A stretch of 64,000 nucleotides of DNA from Straminergon stramineum (lineage: Eukaryota; Streptophyta; Bryopsida; Hypnales; Calliergonaceae): NCBI GenBank assembly GCA_963920665.1, contig OY987265.1, positions 41,297,001 through 41,361,000 on the forward strand, written 5' to 3'. Position 1 is the stretch's first letter. Each line of letters starts with the position of its first letter. The position numbers and the translations under genes were made by a program. The notes below the pieces were generated by a model that did not search any database, was not told the DNA's origin, and was given only the letters and a program-made list of their open reading frames with translations. Positions 1 through 14,280 of the stretch are shown here, piece after piece.

Positions 1-3000
1 CGCTACCTGGGAAATTTCTAGGAATTTCCCATTGCAAGTTTGGACGGTTGATCATCCGAAGAAGCATCTTTTGACTATCAAAATATTCTGAAACTTTTTC
101 TCAAACCTCTCATGGGATCCCACAACACATTTGTAGGCTCAAATTTTTATTCTACACATTGGCCTAGGGGGGACAAAATCCACCCCCTTGTTTAATTATT
201 GGTGGCTAGCGAACCTTCCATATCGGAGGGAATCTTGACAAACCGACTTTGTTGTTGGTTCCTGGGCATGGTTTTAACCATAATTCACCCTGCTTGGACC
301 ACAAATTCCTCCATGGTCCCATCTTGGTATATTTGACATCTGCAAGTTAATAATTGGGGTTCCGCTATTTCGTCAATGAAATGGGAAACTGAAACCTATC
401 TCCAAGAACTAACCTATATGTCTCACCTGGTTTCCTTCCACTAATCTTTGCCTAGAGATGTCTTTTCTACGTGGGGTTTTGAGCCTAGTATAGCCATCAC
501 TTGTAATTGACCAAATTGTCACAATTAGTTGGGTTCTAATCTATTTATAGCTTGTGGTTGGGGTACTCTAGTTATAATATTCTAAATATAGACCAAATAC
601 TATATTGGCATGTGACACACCTATTTTGGTTCTACACTCTTTGGGGGGTTTTTTGTATATAAAACTACATTCAAAATAATAAAATACAAAGAAAAAGAAA
701 AGAATGAGCCCTTGGTGTTCACATCCATTAGGGTTTAGGGCTTTGTAGAGTTCTTTCTCTTCCACCTCAATCTTGTGATTGCTCCATTGGTTTTCTTGCT
801 TAGGTGTCATTGCTATGTTTTGTATTCAAATTGCTATGAAACAATGGGTAACAATAGAATTGCAAGTAGGACAAGAGGAGTATAGAGGCCTGGACCTACC
901 GAGAAGGAGAAGACCACGAAGGAGTATAAACAATGAGAGGCGGAGTGGAAAAGGGATTATCGGAGATGAAGAAGAGAGAAGGAGTTAGAGGTAGCCATTG
1001 AAGTTGAGAGGGAGCCAAAAAGAAGGGATAGTGCAATCGGTAATAGAATTGTAAACACAGAAGGAGTGCCAAATGCTCGCAACATTAGGAGAGTTGTGCA
1101 ATGCATCATCGTAGCAGTGAAGCAAACACTTCAATCGTTTCTAGGTCCTAAAGCCAAAGGATGTGTGATGCAGAAGGTGTGGGAGCATCCTATTACAATG
1201 GAGGTTCTTCGAGAAGATTTGCACAAGTCCGATGTGGAGAAGAAAATCTTATCAAGGCTTGTCCAAATCCTAAGTGAGTTGAAGCAACCCTAGACAATGG
1301 CTAAGCTTGCCACAAAGCATGCAATTCTTACTACTGTAGTGAGTACAAGAAACAAGGAATCGTTGCGCATGAAGGCTTGTGTTCTAAATATACATCATCA
1401 CAATGTTTTTGCTACGATTGATCAAAGAAGAAGATGGACAGTGCAGAGAAGTTTGAATGGATCCTATTAGTTCCAAGAATTCTTATAGACATCTTGAGCA
1501 TTGGTACTAAGAAGATTGTGATAGCATAGTAGTGTTCCAAGACATGGACGAGCCTCAATTGGAGAGAAATGGTGAAGAAGCACCTTGGTGGCAGTCTATT
1601 AGAGACTCAAGATACCCAATATTTGTTGGAAACATAGGTAATGTTGCAAAGCTCCCAATCCTCTGATGTTGTTTAGGCATCTATTCACTACTTTTTTTTG
1701 GGTTAAATCCTATTTTTCCACACACGTATTTTGATGTTTGTATCTTGGTTATGGAAAAGTTTTAGGTGCACAATCTTCACCTGAGAATTCTAGCAATCTT
1801 CAAGCTTTTGGTTGTAGCAAGGACCTTAGTGTAACATAGTTATTACCTTATGATTCTAAATGCACACCTTTTGGCCTAAGTGATTTCACTTCACAACAAG
1901 GGTTAGGGTTTAGGGAGACTGTGGGAGTTGGAGATCACTCCAAGACATGTATTTTTTCCAGTGTTTTGCAATGTTTAGGTGGTCAAGGCGTTAGTCAATT
2001 ATTTGAGGGTTTTATTGTTTTTTCTTGTACCATTCCCTTGTGCTTTGGAATCTTGAAGACAATTTAGGCTTCAATAAGATTCCTTGCTAAGTTACGTTTT
2101 AGTATCAAGGAGACTTCAAGATGGTCAAGGTTCATGGGGGACCTTATAAAGACTCATATTATCCCTTAGGTGCATTGTACACTGTAAGAAAAACAATGTT
2201 TCTTTTGGTGTCCGACCCAAAACACATGATGTCCAAGATAGAACATCTGGTGTTCATAGAGACATCAAGATGTCCGAAGGATAGATTGCAATTTTGGAAA
2301 GATTTCGGTAGATGTTGCAAATGATGGTGGCAAATTATAGTAAAAACATGTTGGTGTTCCCATTGACGTTCGCGGTATTTGGTAACATGGATAAGGACAC
2401 ATTGATGTCATGAGGATCATCAATAAGAACATCAATTGCCACATCAGCTTTGTTGACCCATTTTTACTACGAGTAAGTTTGTAAAAATTACTTTAATTTT
2501 AGATAAAATGTGTACTGGAGGTAAAAAAAAAGAGATGAGCAGTCAAAAGGCAAGCTTCATATTTTGAGATGATGATGTGGCAGATGCTATCGTCTGCTAC
2601 ATGGAAATTGATTGACATGGCATGCCACATCAACATATATGGTCTATATTGTATATATTTTATGTTTATTTGGGGGATGTCTACAAAGACATGAAGATGT
2701 TTTTGGAGATGACGTACTGAACATTAAGACACTTATGAAGACGTAGTCAAAAACATGAAGATGTTCTTGGAGATGATATGATAAATGTTTAGATGCTTAC
2801 AAAGAGGTCGTTGGAGACATGAAGATGTTTTAGGAGATGATATGAAAAACGCTTAGACGCTTATCAAGACATTGTTAAAGATGTGACGACATTTCTATAG
2901 ACATGTTTAGAGATGAAAGAATGTTCTTAGAGACATCTTAAAAGAACTCTAGATGTTTTAAGAAATGCTTCTTAGATAGGGAGTCAAAGCCTTCTTAATT

Positions 3001-6000
3001 CAAATTGACCTTCTATCTCATGGGTTCTGGGACATTGTTCAAGAGTGCAAACCTAGATTGAGCAACTCAAAGGTTTTTCTTATAAGTCCAACAGTATAGG
3101 ACATGACGTAATGCCATGCTTTCAACACTATTAATGTCCACTACATGTGATTTATGGTTACATGTGCTATACATGGCAACAACTAACACAAACATACATA
3201 GTCACTATTATGTACTCTCTTCTTCAAAATGAGTAAAGGAAGTCTCTATGTCAATTTACAACAATGAATAAGAATGTATAATGGTGCATGAATATATATA
3301 TGACAAGGAAAATAAGGTTTGAAGAAGGTAGTGACTCTACTCCTCAATCTAAATAAGGAATGCGATAAATTATATACCACATGGTAATATGGTATTGACA
3401 ACATTTTGGACAGGGCAATACATGCAAGCAATAAGAAAATCATGCATGCATTTCATTTAAGTGGTCTTGAACATTGAAATGGTGAGAAATGCACATCTCC
3501 TTCATCATTAGACACCACTACTTCCCCCCCCCCAGACTAGAGAACACTAGTAAGCCTCATGAGATAATTAAGCAAGTGGGAAAGTCGACCTCCCTAATTA
3601 CTTTTTTGTATAGTCTTTGAAAGACTAGGCCCATTTTTATGATAGCTAGGTGCATGTTCTCATCCAAGATGTGCCGAGTAGCCACTAAACTCTAGAAGGT
3701 CACTTCCCTTTATGTTTTGTAACCATGTGCATTCACCAAATATTTATTTGGGGGCTATTTACTTAGTAATTATGATTCTAACTTCTAAGGGTTCGTTTTA
3801 GAAGGAAAAAGCTATTTGGTCTGAATTTTAAGTACCCTATATATAATTATAAATTAAAATCTAGCTTAATTCTTGGCATGCTATAGTATTTATAAACTTT
3901 GAAAATTTTGTTTTGTTTGATAATAAAGGATTTCAGGATGAATGTTTGTCTTGAAAACATGTAATGGACGTCAAAAAATTAGGATCAAATTCAAAAGCAA
4001 CATGAAACAAACACTAATTGATTAACCATTTAACCCTTAATTTCCTAAACGGCTAGAATGTGGTCACTTTGGTTTTTGAAGTGTTTTTTCTATTATTAAA
4101 AATATTTAGATGAAGTTGCACTTGAAGTGATCCTTTGAAGATTGAAGTTTTCAATCTTTGTATGCTTTTGGATTTACATAACAAGCTATTGTGGTTTTAA
4201 AATAAAATCCCAAAGCATAGGTGGTTGGATGCTTGACAAAAAACTCAATAGGTTGGGAGGATTTGGCAAATGAAAGTGTAGACATGAAAGGATAAGCATA
4301 GCTTGTAGATAGTGTTTTGACCGTTGAAATGCGCATCTTCAATACAATTTTAACTCTTTGAATAAATTATTTTTTCACATTGTGTCTTTTGGACTTCCCT
4401 TTTGATCAATAATTTCCTACTATTAGAATTCTCATTAAATTATTATCTATTTGACATTTCATATTGAACTCCCTAAAATATTTAATTTGGAGATGTTGGT
4501 GTGCCAAGTTCATCATCTTCCATTTTATAGGCCCCAAAATTATGAAATTTGTTATTATGAACTCCCATCTTGTTAACACTCTAATTTATAACAAGTTGTC
4601 TAACAAATCTAAAAATCAATTGAAATCAAGAGATTTTTCCATACTTGATTTTTCTTATAATGATGTTTCAAGAATTAAATCTAGGCTAAAGTAAATCCAA
4701 ACCATTTATAATTTTTTTTTCAAAGAATAAAATTCATCCTATATTTTAACTCACATGGTTTTCTATTTTTTATAGAGTGACCTCTCTGAGCAATAGGAAG
4801 AAGCTACATAAGAACATGAACTAGTGCATTAGGTAGAAGTAAGTGCTTCACTTCTCTTATGATAATGTTTAATGAGTAGGGGACATTCCTACACTTTGTT
4901 TTAGCTCATAGTAGTTGAAATCATATTGCACATGATTTCACAAATACTAATGTCTCAACATGAATGTCCTGAACAATACCAACATGTTTGTTGGGACATC
5001 TTGTAGAGCAACATACTAAAGAAAGGCATGTTGTTTGTAATGTCGTTGTGCAACTATGATGTTTCTAGAGACATTGAGATAATAGAACTAAACAATTCGA
5101 TCAACATTTAATCCACTTGAAGACAACCATTTTTTCTATAACATATTTTCATGTATGCTATATATAATGAGGATGGACGAAATTTAGAGGGATATAAGAA
5201 AAATGTCAAAGAAAATGTCCCTTCTAATCCTTCTTCGAAAGTTTGTCCATAACTTTTGATCTAATGTTTGAAATCTCATAAAAATTTTTGGAGATGAAAG
5301 TTTCTTTGTTTTCCCAAATTTTCTTAGTTTGAAGTTTTCCAAAAAAAATCAATAGACTATGGGTAAATGTGGTTTGAAATTGTGCTTGTAATATAATTCC
5401 TGCGTTTTTCATATCCTATGTGGTTTGTCATGCCTCTACTACCCCACTTGTATAAATATCTCGCCTTCACACCTTTGTATAATCACATTATGGAGCCCTT
5501 GGAAGCTATGTGATGTAATTGTCAAGTGTGGTGGGATTTGTATGTTGTATTGTGCATGATGTATTTTGTATAGTGTATTGTATATTATGTATTGTGTATT
5601 GTATATGATGTAATATGTATGACAAATTGTATATAATTTAGTGTGTATGACATGCTACATAGGACAGTATGTTTGCACTTGGTTGTTATGTAAGACATGT
5701 GGTTATCTTTATAGACACCATGTTGAATAGTAGAAAATTTTGCATACCACATGGACATCCAAGATGACATCATTTTGTTCATGTATATTACTCACATTCC
5801 AGAAGGTGAGCATGGTGAAATGCAGACACCTAATGTGACATACCAAAGCATTTGAACATTCAAGTTGATGTCTCAAGAGGCATCTAGTGATCTAAATTAT
5901 TGTTTTCAAAGACACCTCAAAAAACATTTGGATGTCTATATTGACATCTTAGAAGACATCTTAGAAAACATTTGGACGTCTACGTTGATGTCTCAAAAAT

Positions 6001-8467
6001 GGTATAAAATTCTCATACAATAGAAAACTATGTTGACGTGGCATGCCACATCAGCCTTGTTGGATGCGACATCACCTTTTTCTGTTTCCATGTCAAATGC
6101 CATGTCATAGATGGGCATGGATGAATAAAAATCCTATTTGGCTTCCCACATTTGAGTGGCACTTAGGTGGCAACTACATGGCAAATTTTCAGAATCCTAT
6201 TGACCCATGTTTTTTGGAATGTCTAATTAAGAACGTAAGGATGTCCGACATCTTTTGGGGTGTTTTTAGCATGTCTTTGGCAATGCAAAATTTTGGACAT
6301 TTGTGTAGACATTTTAAGACATCATTCAAGACATCAGTATGCAGAATTCCCCGATTTGAAAAAAGATTGTTTTCTTATAGTGGTAGAAGCTTAGTGAATG
6401 AGTTGGGATCTTGAAAGACCTCATAGGGACTCCATACGTCATGTAGTAAGTTTTGTGAAGCCCAAGATTTGTATGTCATGGTTGCGGACTTCATAGTACT
6501 AGTAAGACCTCAGAGGTATCCATGGAATACTTTTGGAACATTATGCAAGCCAAGGCTAGATTTATGATCACTAAGGACCTTGCAGGGACTCCATGAGTTG
6601 TGTATGGAGTTTCCAAAGGCTACTGGTTCTATGGTATACTTCAGGGTTTTTCATCTCGACATGACAGTGGCTTTTCATGTTGGGATGTCCGTCAATGTTA
6701 GTCCGGATGCGTCTAAAAGTTGACAGCCAAATTTTTTTTTTCTATGACTTGTCGTTGACTTAGACGGTTGGTCCATCCTTCTTAATGACAAGGCGTCCAA
6801 GTTGACGGACAAACCGTTCCTATTGACGATAGGCCATTGAAGTCAATGGACGAATCATCTAGGTCGATGGCAGGTCGTCCACATATCGACTATCCAAAAA
6901 ATAAAATAAAATAAAATATATTTTTTTGGATCCAAATGGATGCAAGGTTGAATCCTGACGATTCAGCCGTTGGCCGTCCATCCAGATGTGACGTGATGTT
7001 GAAAACCTTGGCATGCTTTGGTACTACACTACAATTATTTTTTCCATAAACTGTTACCAAAATATAAAAAAATTCTAGACAAATTTTTACATTGAAGAAA
7101 TTTTGTACAAGAAGTTCTCCAACTTTATAAAAAAGTCTACTATATTTTATCACAAAAATAATTTTATTATTTATATGTATAGAACCTAAAGTGGTTTTTT
7201 TCATTTTTTATAAAATACTCCATTATATGTCAAAGAAAAAAATTATCTTATCTAACAATGAAGAAAATAATTGAACAAAAAATTATGATCCTCTTTTAAA
7301 TGGATCATTTTGCAAAAAATAAGAATATTTAAGTCTCCTTAGCTTCTAATAGAAAATCTTTATGAACTAAAATATAAGCAAAAAAATTATATTTATCAAA
7401 AAAAGAAAATAAACTTGAATTTTGGATTTCTAACCCGATAGAGAGAATTAGAACAAATACATTTACATGTGGAAAGCAATGTGTGGAAAGTGATAGGTGG
7501 AGAGTGACAAGTGTGTGGGAAGCCACAATGTCCTCCTTTTGGAGAATTTGAGTTATGGAGTACTACAGTAGCTAATCGTTTTTGTGAAGAGTTGTTTCAA
7601 GATTGCTCTCCAATGGTCCCTACTTTTTTGCTTGGATTTACAAAATCATGGAGAACTTAACATTGAAGCAATGGATTTTAATTGGATCTATTGGTGGAAT
7701 AGCATTGGTAATATTGGTACTAATCTTCATTGGATTCATGGGTAGACTTTTTGGCTAGAGGAGGATAAATGTGAACTATGAGTACCTATGGGCAATTTTG
7801 ACAACTTGTGTTGGTTACGTACTTGATACTTTGTGAAGCAAATGGTGAAGACTTAGTTTAAACTTTCATGTGCAACAAATTTTTCTAGAGTCAAGAATGC
7901 TTTCTTGCAATTTTAATTTTATTTTCTTATGAATGTGCTTAATTTTACTATATCCAAGGGAGGATTGTTTGGAGGTACGACAAAGATGGAGGAGGTGCTC
8001 CAAGACTTGTCCACACTCTTCCAAGGCTTGATATGAAATTGGAAGGATCTAATTGTAACGCATTGTGTGCATTTGCTCACCTACTCAACTTTGCTAATGT
8101 GCACATATGGATCAAAAGTTTTTGTAAGATTTTTGTAGAGTTAGCAAATTCTTTCACAAGATAGCTCCTTCACAAGAGAATGTATGTAAGAATTAGAGTG
8201 TTTGAGATAGACATACATCAAACCTATAGTACCGATTGCATAGGCTTCAGTTCTTGAGATCAACATGTCCAGTATTCAACATGGCCGCACAGACTTGTCT
8301 CTAGAATGACTGTAGACATGGAGGAATTTGCACAAGATTAATCAACAACAAATGCGGTTATAAATAACAAGGAACCAGCAGATCACCATATAAGTAATGG
8401 GTACACTTCTTTTGCTCATTGCACTTGTGTTGACCTTGTCTTCAAAATTAGATTTCAACCTTGTAAA
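1..8467. other. AT-rich gene-poor region with decayed repeats
   Basis: No gene can be supported here. Short open frames, for example around 1066-1293 and 1530-1665, could be relics of coding sequence but show no recognisable domain. The stretch contains a 64-bp tandem repeat (2691-2882), two related CACATCAGC(T/C)TTGTTG blocks near 2440 and 6046, degenerate TGTATT-rich sequence (5530-5640) and an AAAAT run near 6900. Telomere-like heptamers occur at about 728 and 1901. It is best read as old transposon-derived intergenic DNA. Confidence 0.6.
2691..2882. repeat. 64-bp tandem repeat, three units
   Basis: Units start at 2691, 2755 and 2819, exactly 64 bp apart. Each begins ATGAAGATGTT and continues with GGAGATGA. 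The third unit grades into diverged sequence after about 2880. The period is not a multiple of three, so it does not look like a coding repeat. Confidence 0.7.
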
Positions 8468-8634
8468 TGTTAGTGCAGTAACTAATTAGATAGATTCAAA
8501 ACGTTACATCGTTCTATTTATTCAAATGTTGTCTTCTCCTTGTTAAAAGAAGGTTGTACTTGTTATTTGTTCATTATTATTAATATATCTTTCTACTTAA
8601 AATCCATTAGTACTTTGTACACTGTTGCTTCACA
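8468..8634 (+). repeat. 5' LTR of copia element (167 bp)
   Basis: It starts TGTTAGTGCAG and ends GCTTCACA, so it has the canonical TG...CA ends. It matches 14113-14280 along its whole length. The short length is normal for some plant copia lineages. The primer-binding site follows directly. Confidence 0.93.
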
Positions 8635-8646
8635 TGGTATTAGAGC
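8635..8646 (+). other. Primer-binding site for initiator-Met tRNA
   Basis: TGGTATTAGAGC follows the 5' LTR with no gap. It differs by one C-to-T change from the plant copia consensus TGGTATCAGAGC, which is complementary to the 3' end of tRNA-iMet. Confidence 0.9.
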
Positions 8647-8689
8647 TCCATGTGCTTCCCTACAACTCATATTGTTGAAAATTCAAGTG

Positions 8690-9950
8690 AGGATGTCTAC
8701 AATCTATGACCTTCTAATTTTTGAACTTGAAAGAAAAGCAATGGAAGAAGCACTTCAAATTGCAAATAGAGCCTTTGAAGAAGCCTTCTTCCAAATTCCT
8801 TTAGATTCTATTCCAATTCAAGAACAAGAGCAAAAGCAACAACCTCTAGAATGTGCTCAAGAATTTGAACAAACTAGATATGGAATTTCAATCTAATGCT
8901 CCTTCTAGTTATCTTACCGTTTTAATAGCCTCCAAAATTGTCTACGATGATGTTAATTCTCAGTTTTTTGAAGAAGAAGGTTCCTATGTGCCTCCTTCAT
9001 TTTTGAATCAAGAACTTTAAGGAATCTTTTAATGCCTTTATGTGATGGTGGTTCAACTTCCAATAATTTAACTTCAAGAGAATTTGAATTTTGTTGACAC
9101 TTGAAACGGCTTCATCTTCAAATGCAGCCTCTTGAGCATACACCATTCCACCACTTATTGTGACTAATTATTCAATTTAGAGCATAAAAATAAAAAAGCT
9201 CCTCAAAAGATTGGAACTTTGGACTATTGTAGACGGCATGGAAGTTGCTCCTGATTCCTTAAAATTTGCAAGCCTCATAGCTTAGCAACTGAAAGATTTG
9301 AAAGCATGCTTTGACATATTCCTTCATTGTGGAGAAAAGCAATTAATTTCTTTATGTCTACCCAAAACTTCCAAAGAAGTCTGGGACTACATCAAGCAAA
9401 TATACAAAAAATCAAACAAGGCTAGTCAAGTCAACTTGCATAAGCGGTTGTGTCGCATAACAATGTCCGAAACTAAAGATGTTATTTCTTTTTTAAAAAC
9501 TTAGCAACCTCTCTTATAAGAAGCAGCCATTGCTAGTTGCATTTTCACATATTCCCAACAAGCAAATTTACTTCTAGCATCTTTACTTGATAGTTGGAGT
9601 TCATTTATTACAACTTTAGGTGGCATCTCAAATCTTACTTTTATAGAATTATTATCTAATATTCTTCAACAAAATAAAATTAATAATTCCACCACCACTA
9701 AAATTGATAAAAATAATAATCACGCTTTCTATATAAAAGAATAATTCATAAAACAGTCTATAAGCAAACCTCTTTTATGAGGTCACAAACCACCTTTCAT
9801 AAAATCTAATCCTTCTTCTCAAAGTAATTTAAATACTATATCATCCCAAAATTCTACAAGCTCAATTATATGCCACTATTGCAAAATACCTGGTCACAAA
9901 GCCCTAGACGGCAGGGAAAAGAAACGTGATCAAACAACTAGTTTCTCTTC
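8690..9950 (+). pseudogene. copia gag region, broken
   Basis: Frames at 8690-8890 and 9298-9504 look like copia capsid (UBN2-type gag) sequence; the second contains a stretch typical of that family around KEVWDYIKQIYKKS. A zinc-knuckle relic lies at 9871-9912, with C-X2-C-X4-H in place but the final cysteine lost. Several stops and frame changes separate the pieces, for example the TAG at 9502-9504. In a working element this region encodes the capsid/nucleocapsid that packages the RNA. No intact product is possible here. Confidence 0.75.
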
Positions 9951-10026
9951 CTGACCCCACAACAATCACTTTAGCCATGATGTACCATGCTATTTATTTA
10001 GTACAATTGACTCTATTTGTGACCAT

Positions 10027-13000
10027 TTGTCCTTTTGGTTCCTGGATTCTGGTGTAAATCAGCATATGACTCCCTATATGTCATTGTTACAGGATTATCA
10101 AGCTCTTATTACTCCTCGAGTAATTATACTTGAAGATAATTGCTCATATAAATCCACCAGATGTGGTTCTATTCTTTTGAAACTTACAATAGGACAAACT
10201 TTGTTTATTCTAGACATTTTATTTGTCTCTAGTTTAACCAAGAATCTTCTTTTAGTCGCATAGATCACCAAGAGTGACCACACTTTTATTTTTTAAAACA
10301 TGATAAATATATTATCAAAACCCAATCACTGCATTCATTACTCCCCATGATCTATTCTATTAAGAAACAAGATAATTTATATCCTTTGGGAATTGGTATT
10401 GACATTTTTAATTCTAGTAATCTAGCAATGTTTTCTTCAAAGCCAACTAACAAAATTTTAATGTGGCATTACCTTCTAGGCTATATTAATTTTTGTTACT
10501 TAAATATTATGCAAACTAAATGTCTAGTTGATGGACTACTCCTTCTCCAAAATCACATGACTGCTTGTGAAGGCTATATTATTGGGAAACAATCTCAATC
10601 AACTTAGCCTATTGATCCTGTCACGCAGGCAATTGAAGTTCTTGCTTTGGTTCACACCGATCTTTGTGGACCAATACATTCTTCATTAGGAGGAGCACAT
10701 TATTTCCTTTTATTTATTGATGATTTTTCACATTACACTCATGTATACTTTCTCTCTAAAAGATCTGCAATTCTATCATTCTTTATTCAATATAAAACTC
10801 TAGTTGAGAATCAAACAAGTCATAAGATCTTGTTCCTTCGATTTGATAATAGTTGTGAATTTACCTCCAACCTTTTCAACAAGTTCTATCAAGATTCTCA
10901 TATTCAACGACATTTTACGAATCCATATACTCCAACTCAAAATGGAGTTTTTGAGCAAGGTGATTGAAAGAAACACTTCATGTTTTTTGATCAAAATCAC
11001 AATTTTTTGGCCGTAGGACTGGCAATACTATGAAGACTTGTCAAATTTGCGCATCAACACTGCGCCTGTGAATCTGAACCGCTAATTTAGTATTAAAGAG
11101 TACTATAGAGTACTACAGAAGCCACTAGCAATAGAAAATAGGAAAACCAGGGTCTATTGACTTTTTCATTTTTAGTAATTCCAAAAAAATTCCAAAAAAT
11201 TCCAAAAATAACACATTTTGCTAGAGAAGATTGTACTTACATTGCACCAAAAAATTCATGTAAGAAAATTTTTCCCTCTTTGTAGCCTTCATGCAAAGGA
11301 AGGTCACTTTGACCCCATGTGCACAAATGATATGTTGTTATTTTCACAAAAGCTCTTCGTCAATCTTTGAAAAGGTAGTAAACCTCCAATATATCCAATT
11401 TGTGGTTTCCAATTTGCTTTTTAGGGTCGCCAATAGTACTAAAAAATCCCAAAATGGCCAAAATAGACATCCAATTGGGGGTAGGTTAAAAATAGTAAAA
11501 TAATTTGAAAAAATTTGAAAAAATTATGGAATGTCTGAAACTTTTGCATCTACCTTCCTTTCAAATTTCACGCCAAACAGACTAAGGTTGCCAAAGTTAT
11601 GAGCACAAAACCACTTGTCCAAGGGCAAGAAGACAAAAAACAGGACAAGTGTTTCTTACAATCATCCAACACAAGAACCAAACCCTTGTTGACTCTCCCT
11701 ATAGCATGCTTAAAATTATGAATCTTCCCAACTCATTTTGGTTTGAAGCCATCGCAATAGCGTGCTATTTATAGAAATTTTCATTTACCAAAACTTTAAA
11801 TAATACAACACCTCATTACTTATGGACTAGCTCCCAACCAAATTTGACCCATTTACAAATCTTTGGTTGTTTGGCATTGCCCATATACCTAATCACTAGT
11901 GCATGAAACTTGACTTTAAAAGTCTAAAGTGTATATTTATAGGCTATAGAGCACCTAATGGTATTAAAGGCTATCGCCTTTATGATCCAGAATCTTGTAA
12001 AATTATTATAAGCTAGGATGTTATTTTCTCTAAAGACTCTTTACTACAATCCAACTCTTTACCTTCAAACTCCAATTCGTTACCAAACCCGAGGGACTTT
12101 TATCCCCTACTAGACCCACCTCCTTATTTGATTCCCAAGCTTTTGCCAAATCTACTTGATTCTTAGAAGCTTTCTCTGCCAATAACTCCAAAAGTAGATC
12201 TAGGCTCTCCTTCAAGCCCTGCCCCATCTTCACTTGCCCAGTCATCTCCAACCCTTAATGATTCTCTTCCCGATTTATCTCCTCATCAACACACTCATTT
12301 AGGACTAGACCACCCATTTGATCCATTATCCCAACTACAAACATTAAATCGACAAACTTGGGACGCTTGGCAATGGACTAAGTTCCATGATGCCAATTTA
12401 TTCACTTACATGTTTCTCACTCATGACGGTGATCCTAGTTCTGTTGCCAAAATTAGCAAAAGTCTCAATGTTGTTTACTAGCAATGAGCGATGGATATTG
12501 AGTATCAATTCCTGATTAAGAACAAGACTTGGATTCTAGTCAATCTTCCTCCCTACAAATCTTTGATCATTACCAAATGGATTTTGCATTGTAAATTTAA
12601 CTCTGATGGTTCATTATTGTGTTGTAAAGCCCACTTAGTGGCCCGAGGTTTTTCATAGGCAGAAGGAGTGGATTATTTTGACACTTTCTCCGATGTTATT
12701 AAAATGACCTCATTATGTCTACTTTTTAACTTTGCAAGATTATATGATTATCACATCCATCAAATGGATGTGGTTACAACATTCTTAAATGGAACACTTT
12801 GGGAGGAAATTTATATTCAACAACTTGAGGGTTATATTCAACGTGGAAAAGAACACAAAGTGTCTTGACTACGAAAATCTATATATGGTCTTAAGCAAGC
12901 TCCTCGTATTTGGTACAAACTTTTTGATGGTTTCTTACTAAACCAAGGTTTTTTTAAATGTAACTTTGACAAACATGTTTATCTTAAACGTGATCACACC

Positions 13001-14040
13001 TCTCTATTATTTTTGGGTCTTTACATTGATGATCACATATTGATCTCTAATAGCTTGGAAACCTTATGTGCTACAAAAGCTTTATTCACAAAGCATTTCT
13101 CCTTGATTAACAACCAAAAGATTGAGAATATTCTCGATATTCAAGTTAACTATGAACAAGCTAATAAAACATTAACCTTAATGCAAGATAAATACATTAA
13201 AGACCTTCTCATTAAATTTAATATGACTACTACTAATTTTGTTTCTACTCCCTTACCCTCTGGTATGCGATATTCAAAGAACCAACATGATACTCTTTCT
13301 GATCAAGCCCACCTTCTATCCCTAATGCCTTATCGCCAAGCTCTTGGAAGTCTCCAGTATTTGGTTACTTGTACTTGTTGAGATTTGGCCTTTTCTATCA
13401 ATTATTTATCGTAGTTCATGCATGATTCAACTCTAGTTCATTGGCTTGGTCTTAAGAGGATTTTTCGTTACCTCTATGGCATTGTTGGCCAAGGTTTTAC
13501 ATATTCTCCTGCTCTTTCATCTTCCCCACCTCATCATCTCTATGGCTCGAGCGACGCAAATTGGATTGGTGATCTTAGCACTCGACAATCCACCTTTGGA
13601 TACATCTTCTAGCTTAATTCGTTGTCCTTGTTGTCCTAGCAAAGCCAAAAGCAACCAATTATAGCTCCCTCCTCCACCAAAGTTGAATATATTGTTGCTA
13701 CTATTGCTTCTAAAGAACTTCTTTGGCTACAATCTTTAATGCAAGAACTTGGTTATTTTCTTCATCTTCCCAGCACTATCTATTGCAATAACTAGTCCAA
13801 TATCACCTTAAGTGACAACCCAAAGTTCCATGATTGGTCCAAGCACATTGATCTAAGATTTCATTTTCTACATAAAAAAGTTCAAGCCAAGGTTCTCAAA
13901 CTCGCCTACACTTCAACTTCCACCACATGGACTAACATTTTAACAAAATCCCTTCCCGCAGTCAAGCATCAAGCCTGCATACAAAGACTTGCTGATATCA
14001 CTTCTTCTGCAAGGAAGCAAGGGGGCGCCTCATAGAATAC
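10027..14040 (+). pseudogene. copia pol region (protease, integrase, RT, RNase H), broken
   Basis: The domains are collinear. The protease has WFLDSG at 10036-10053. A gag-pre-integrase relic with WHYLLG lies near 10479. The integrase core at 10647-10958 shows VHTDLCGP and FDNS and resumes at about 11670 beyond a nested element. The reverse transcriptase (about 12520-13160) has YGLKQAPRIWY near 12883 and the catalytic box as YIDD at 13022-13033. RNase H lies near 13540-13900 and is followed by a C-terminal LTKSLP-like tail. Stops such as TGA at 13379 and TAG at 13412 stand where the family has Arg (CGA) and Gln (CAG), which points to C-to-T decay at once-methylated cytosines. The region is inactive. 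Confidence 0.9.
10959..11666 (-). mobile_element. Non-autonomous TIR element nested in copia integrase (708 bp)
   Basis: It interrupts the integrase frame precisely. Left of 10959 the sequence reads ...GAGCAA and right of 11666 it reads CAACACAAG, and joining the flanks restores the copia frame. The ends are inverted: GGTGATTGAAAGAAACACTT on the left against GATGATTGTAAGAAACACTT for the reversed right end. A 3-bp CAA target duplication fits (10956-10958 and 11667-11669). The interior aligns, in reverse orientation, with the element at 34936-35868, sharing a CAACCCCCAATT(A/G)GATGTCTA block. No transposase is present. The family is not assigned; a 3-bp duplication would suit PIF/Harbinger or CACTA. 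Confidence 0.85.
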
Positions 14041-14095
14041 TACTTCTTTTACATAAGCTTCAAATCAGCTCATGTTAACAAACTAGTTTAAGCTA

Positions 14096-14112
14096 TGCAG
14101 CAGAAGGGGGCA
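14096..14112 (+). other. Polypurine tract of copia element
   Basis: The purine-rich GCAGCAGAAGGGGGCA lies immediately before the 3' LTR. This is where plus-strand priming takes place in copia elements. Confidence 0.8.
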
Positions 14113-14280
14113 TGTTAGTGCAATAACTAATTAGGTAGATTCAAAATGTTACACCGTTCTGTTTATTCAAATGTTGTCTTCTCCTTGTTATAAGAAGGTT
14201 GTACTTGTTATTTATTCATTATTATTAATATATCTTTCTACTTAAAATCCATCGGGTACTTTGTACATTGTTGCTTCACA
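14113..14280 (+). repeat. 3' LTR of copia element (168 bp)
   Basis: It runs from TGTTAGTGCAA to GCTTCACA and pairs with 8468-8634. The differences are nine isolated or paired substitutions, a one-base length change near the CCAT(TAG/CGGG) site, and one C/T change close to the end. Most are transitions. Confidence 0.93.

Larger units (their letters stand above)
8468..14280 (+). mobile_element. Ty1/copia LTR retrotransposon, degenerate, with a nested TIR element
   Basis: A complete-length but dead copia element of 5,813 bp, about 5.1 kb once the 708-bp nested insertion is discounted. In order it has a 5' LTR, a tRNA-iMet primer-binding site, gag-like sequence, protease, integrase, reverse transcriptase, RNase H, a polypurine tract and a 3' LTR. 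The order integrase before reverse transcriptase defines copia rather than gypsy. Every coding domain is broken by stops or frameshifts. The two LTRs differ at about 10 of 167 positions plus a 1-bp indel, roughly 6%, so the insertion is not recent. I see no convincing 5-bp target duplication: the left flank reads GTAAA and the right flank GTTAG. Confidence 0.95.
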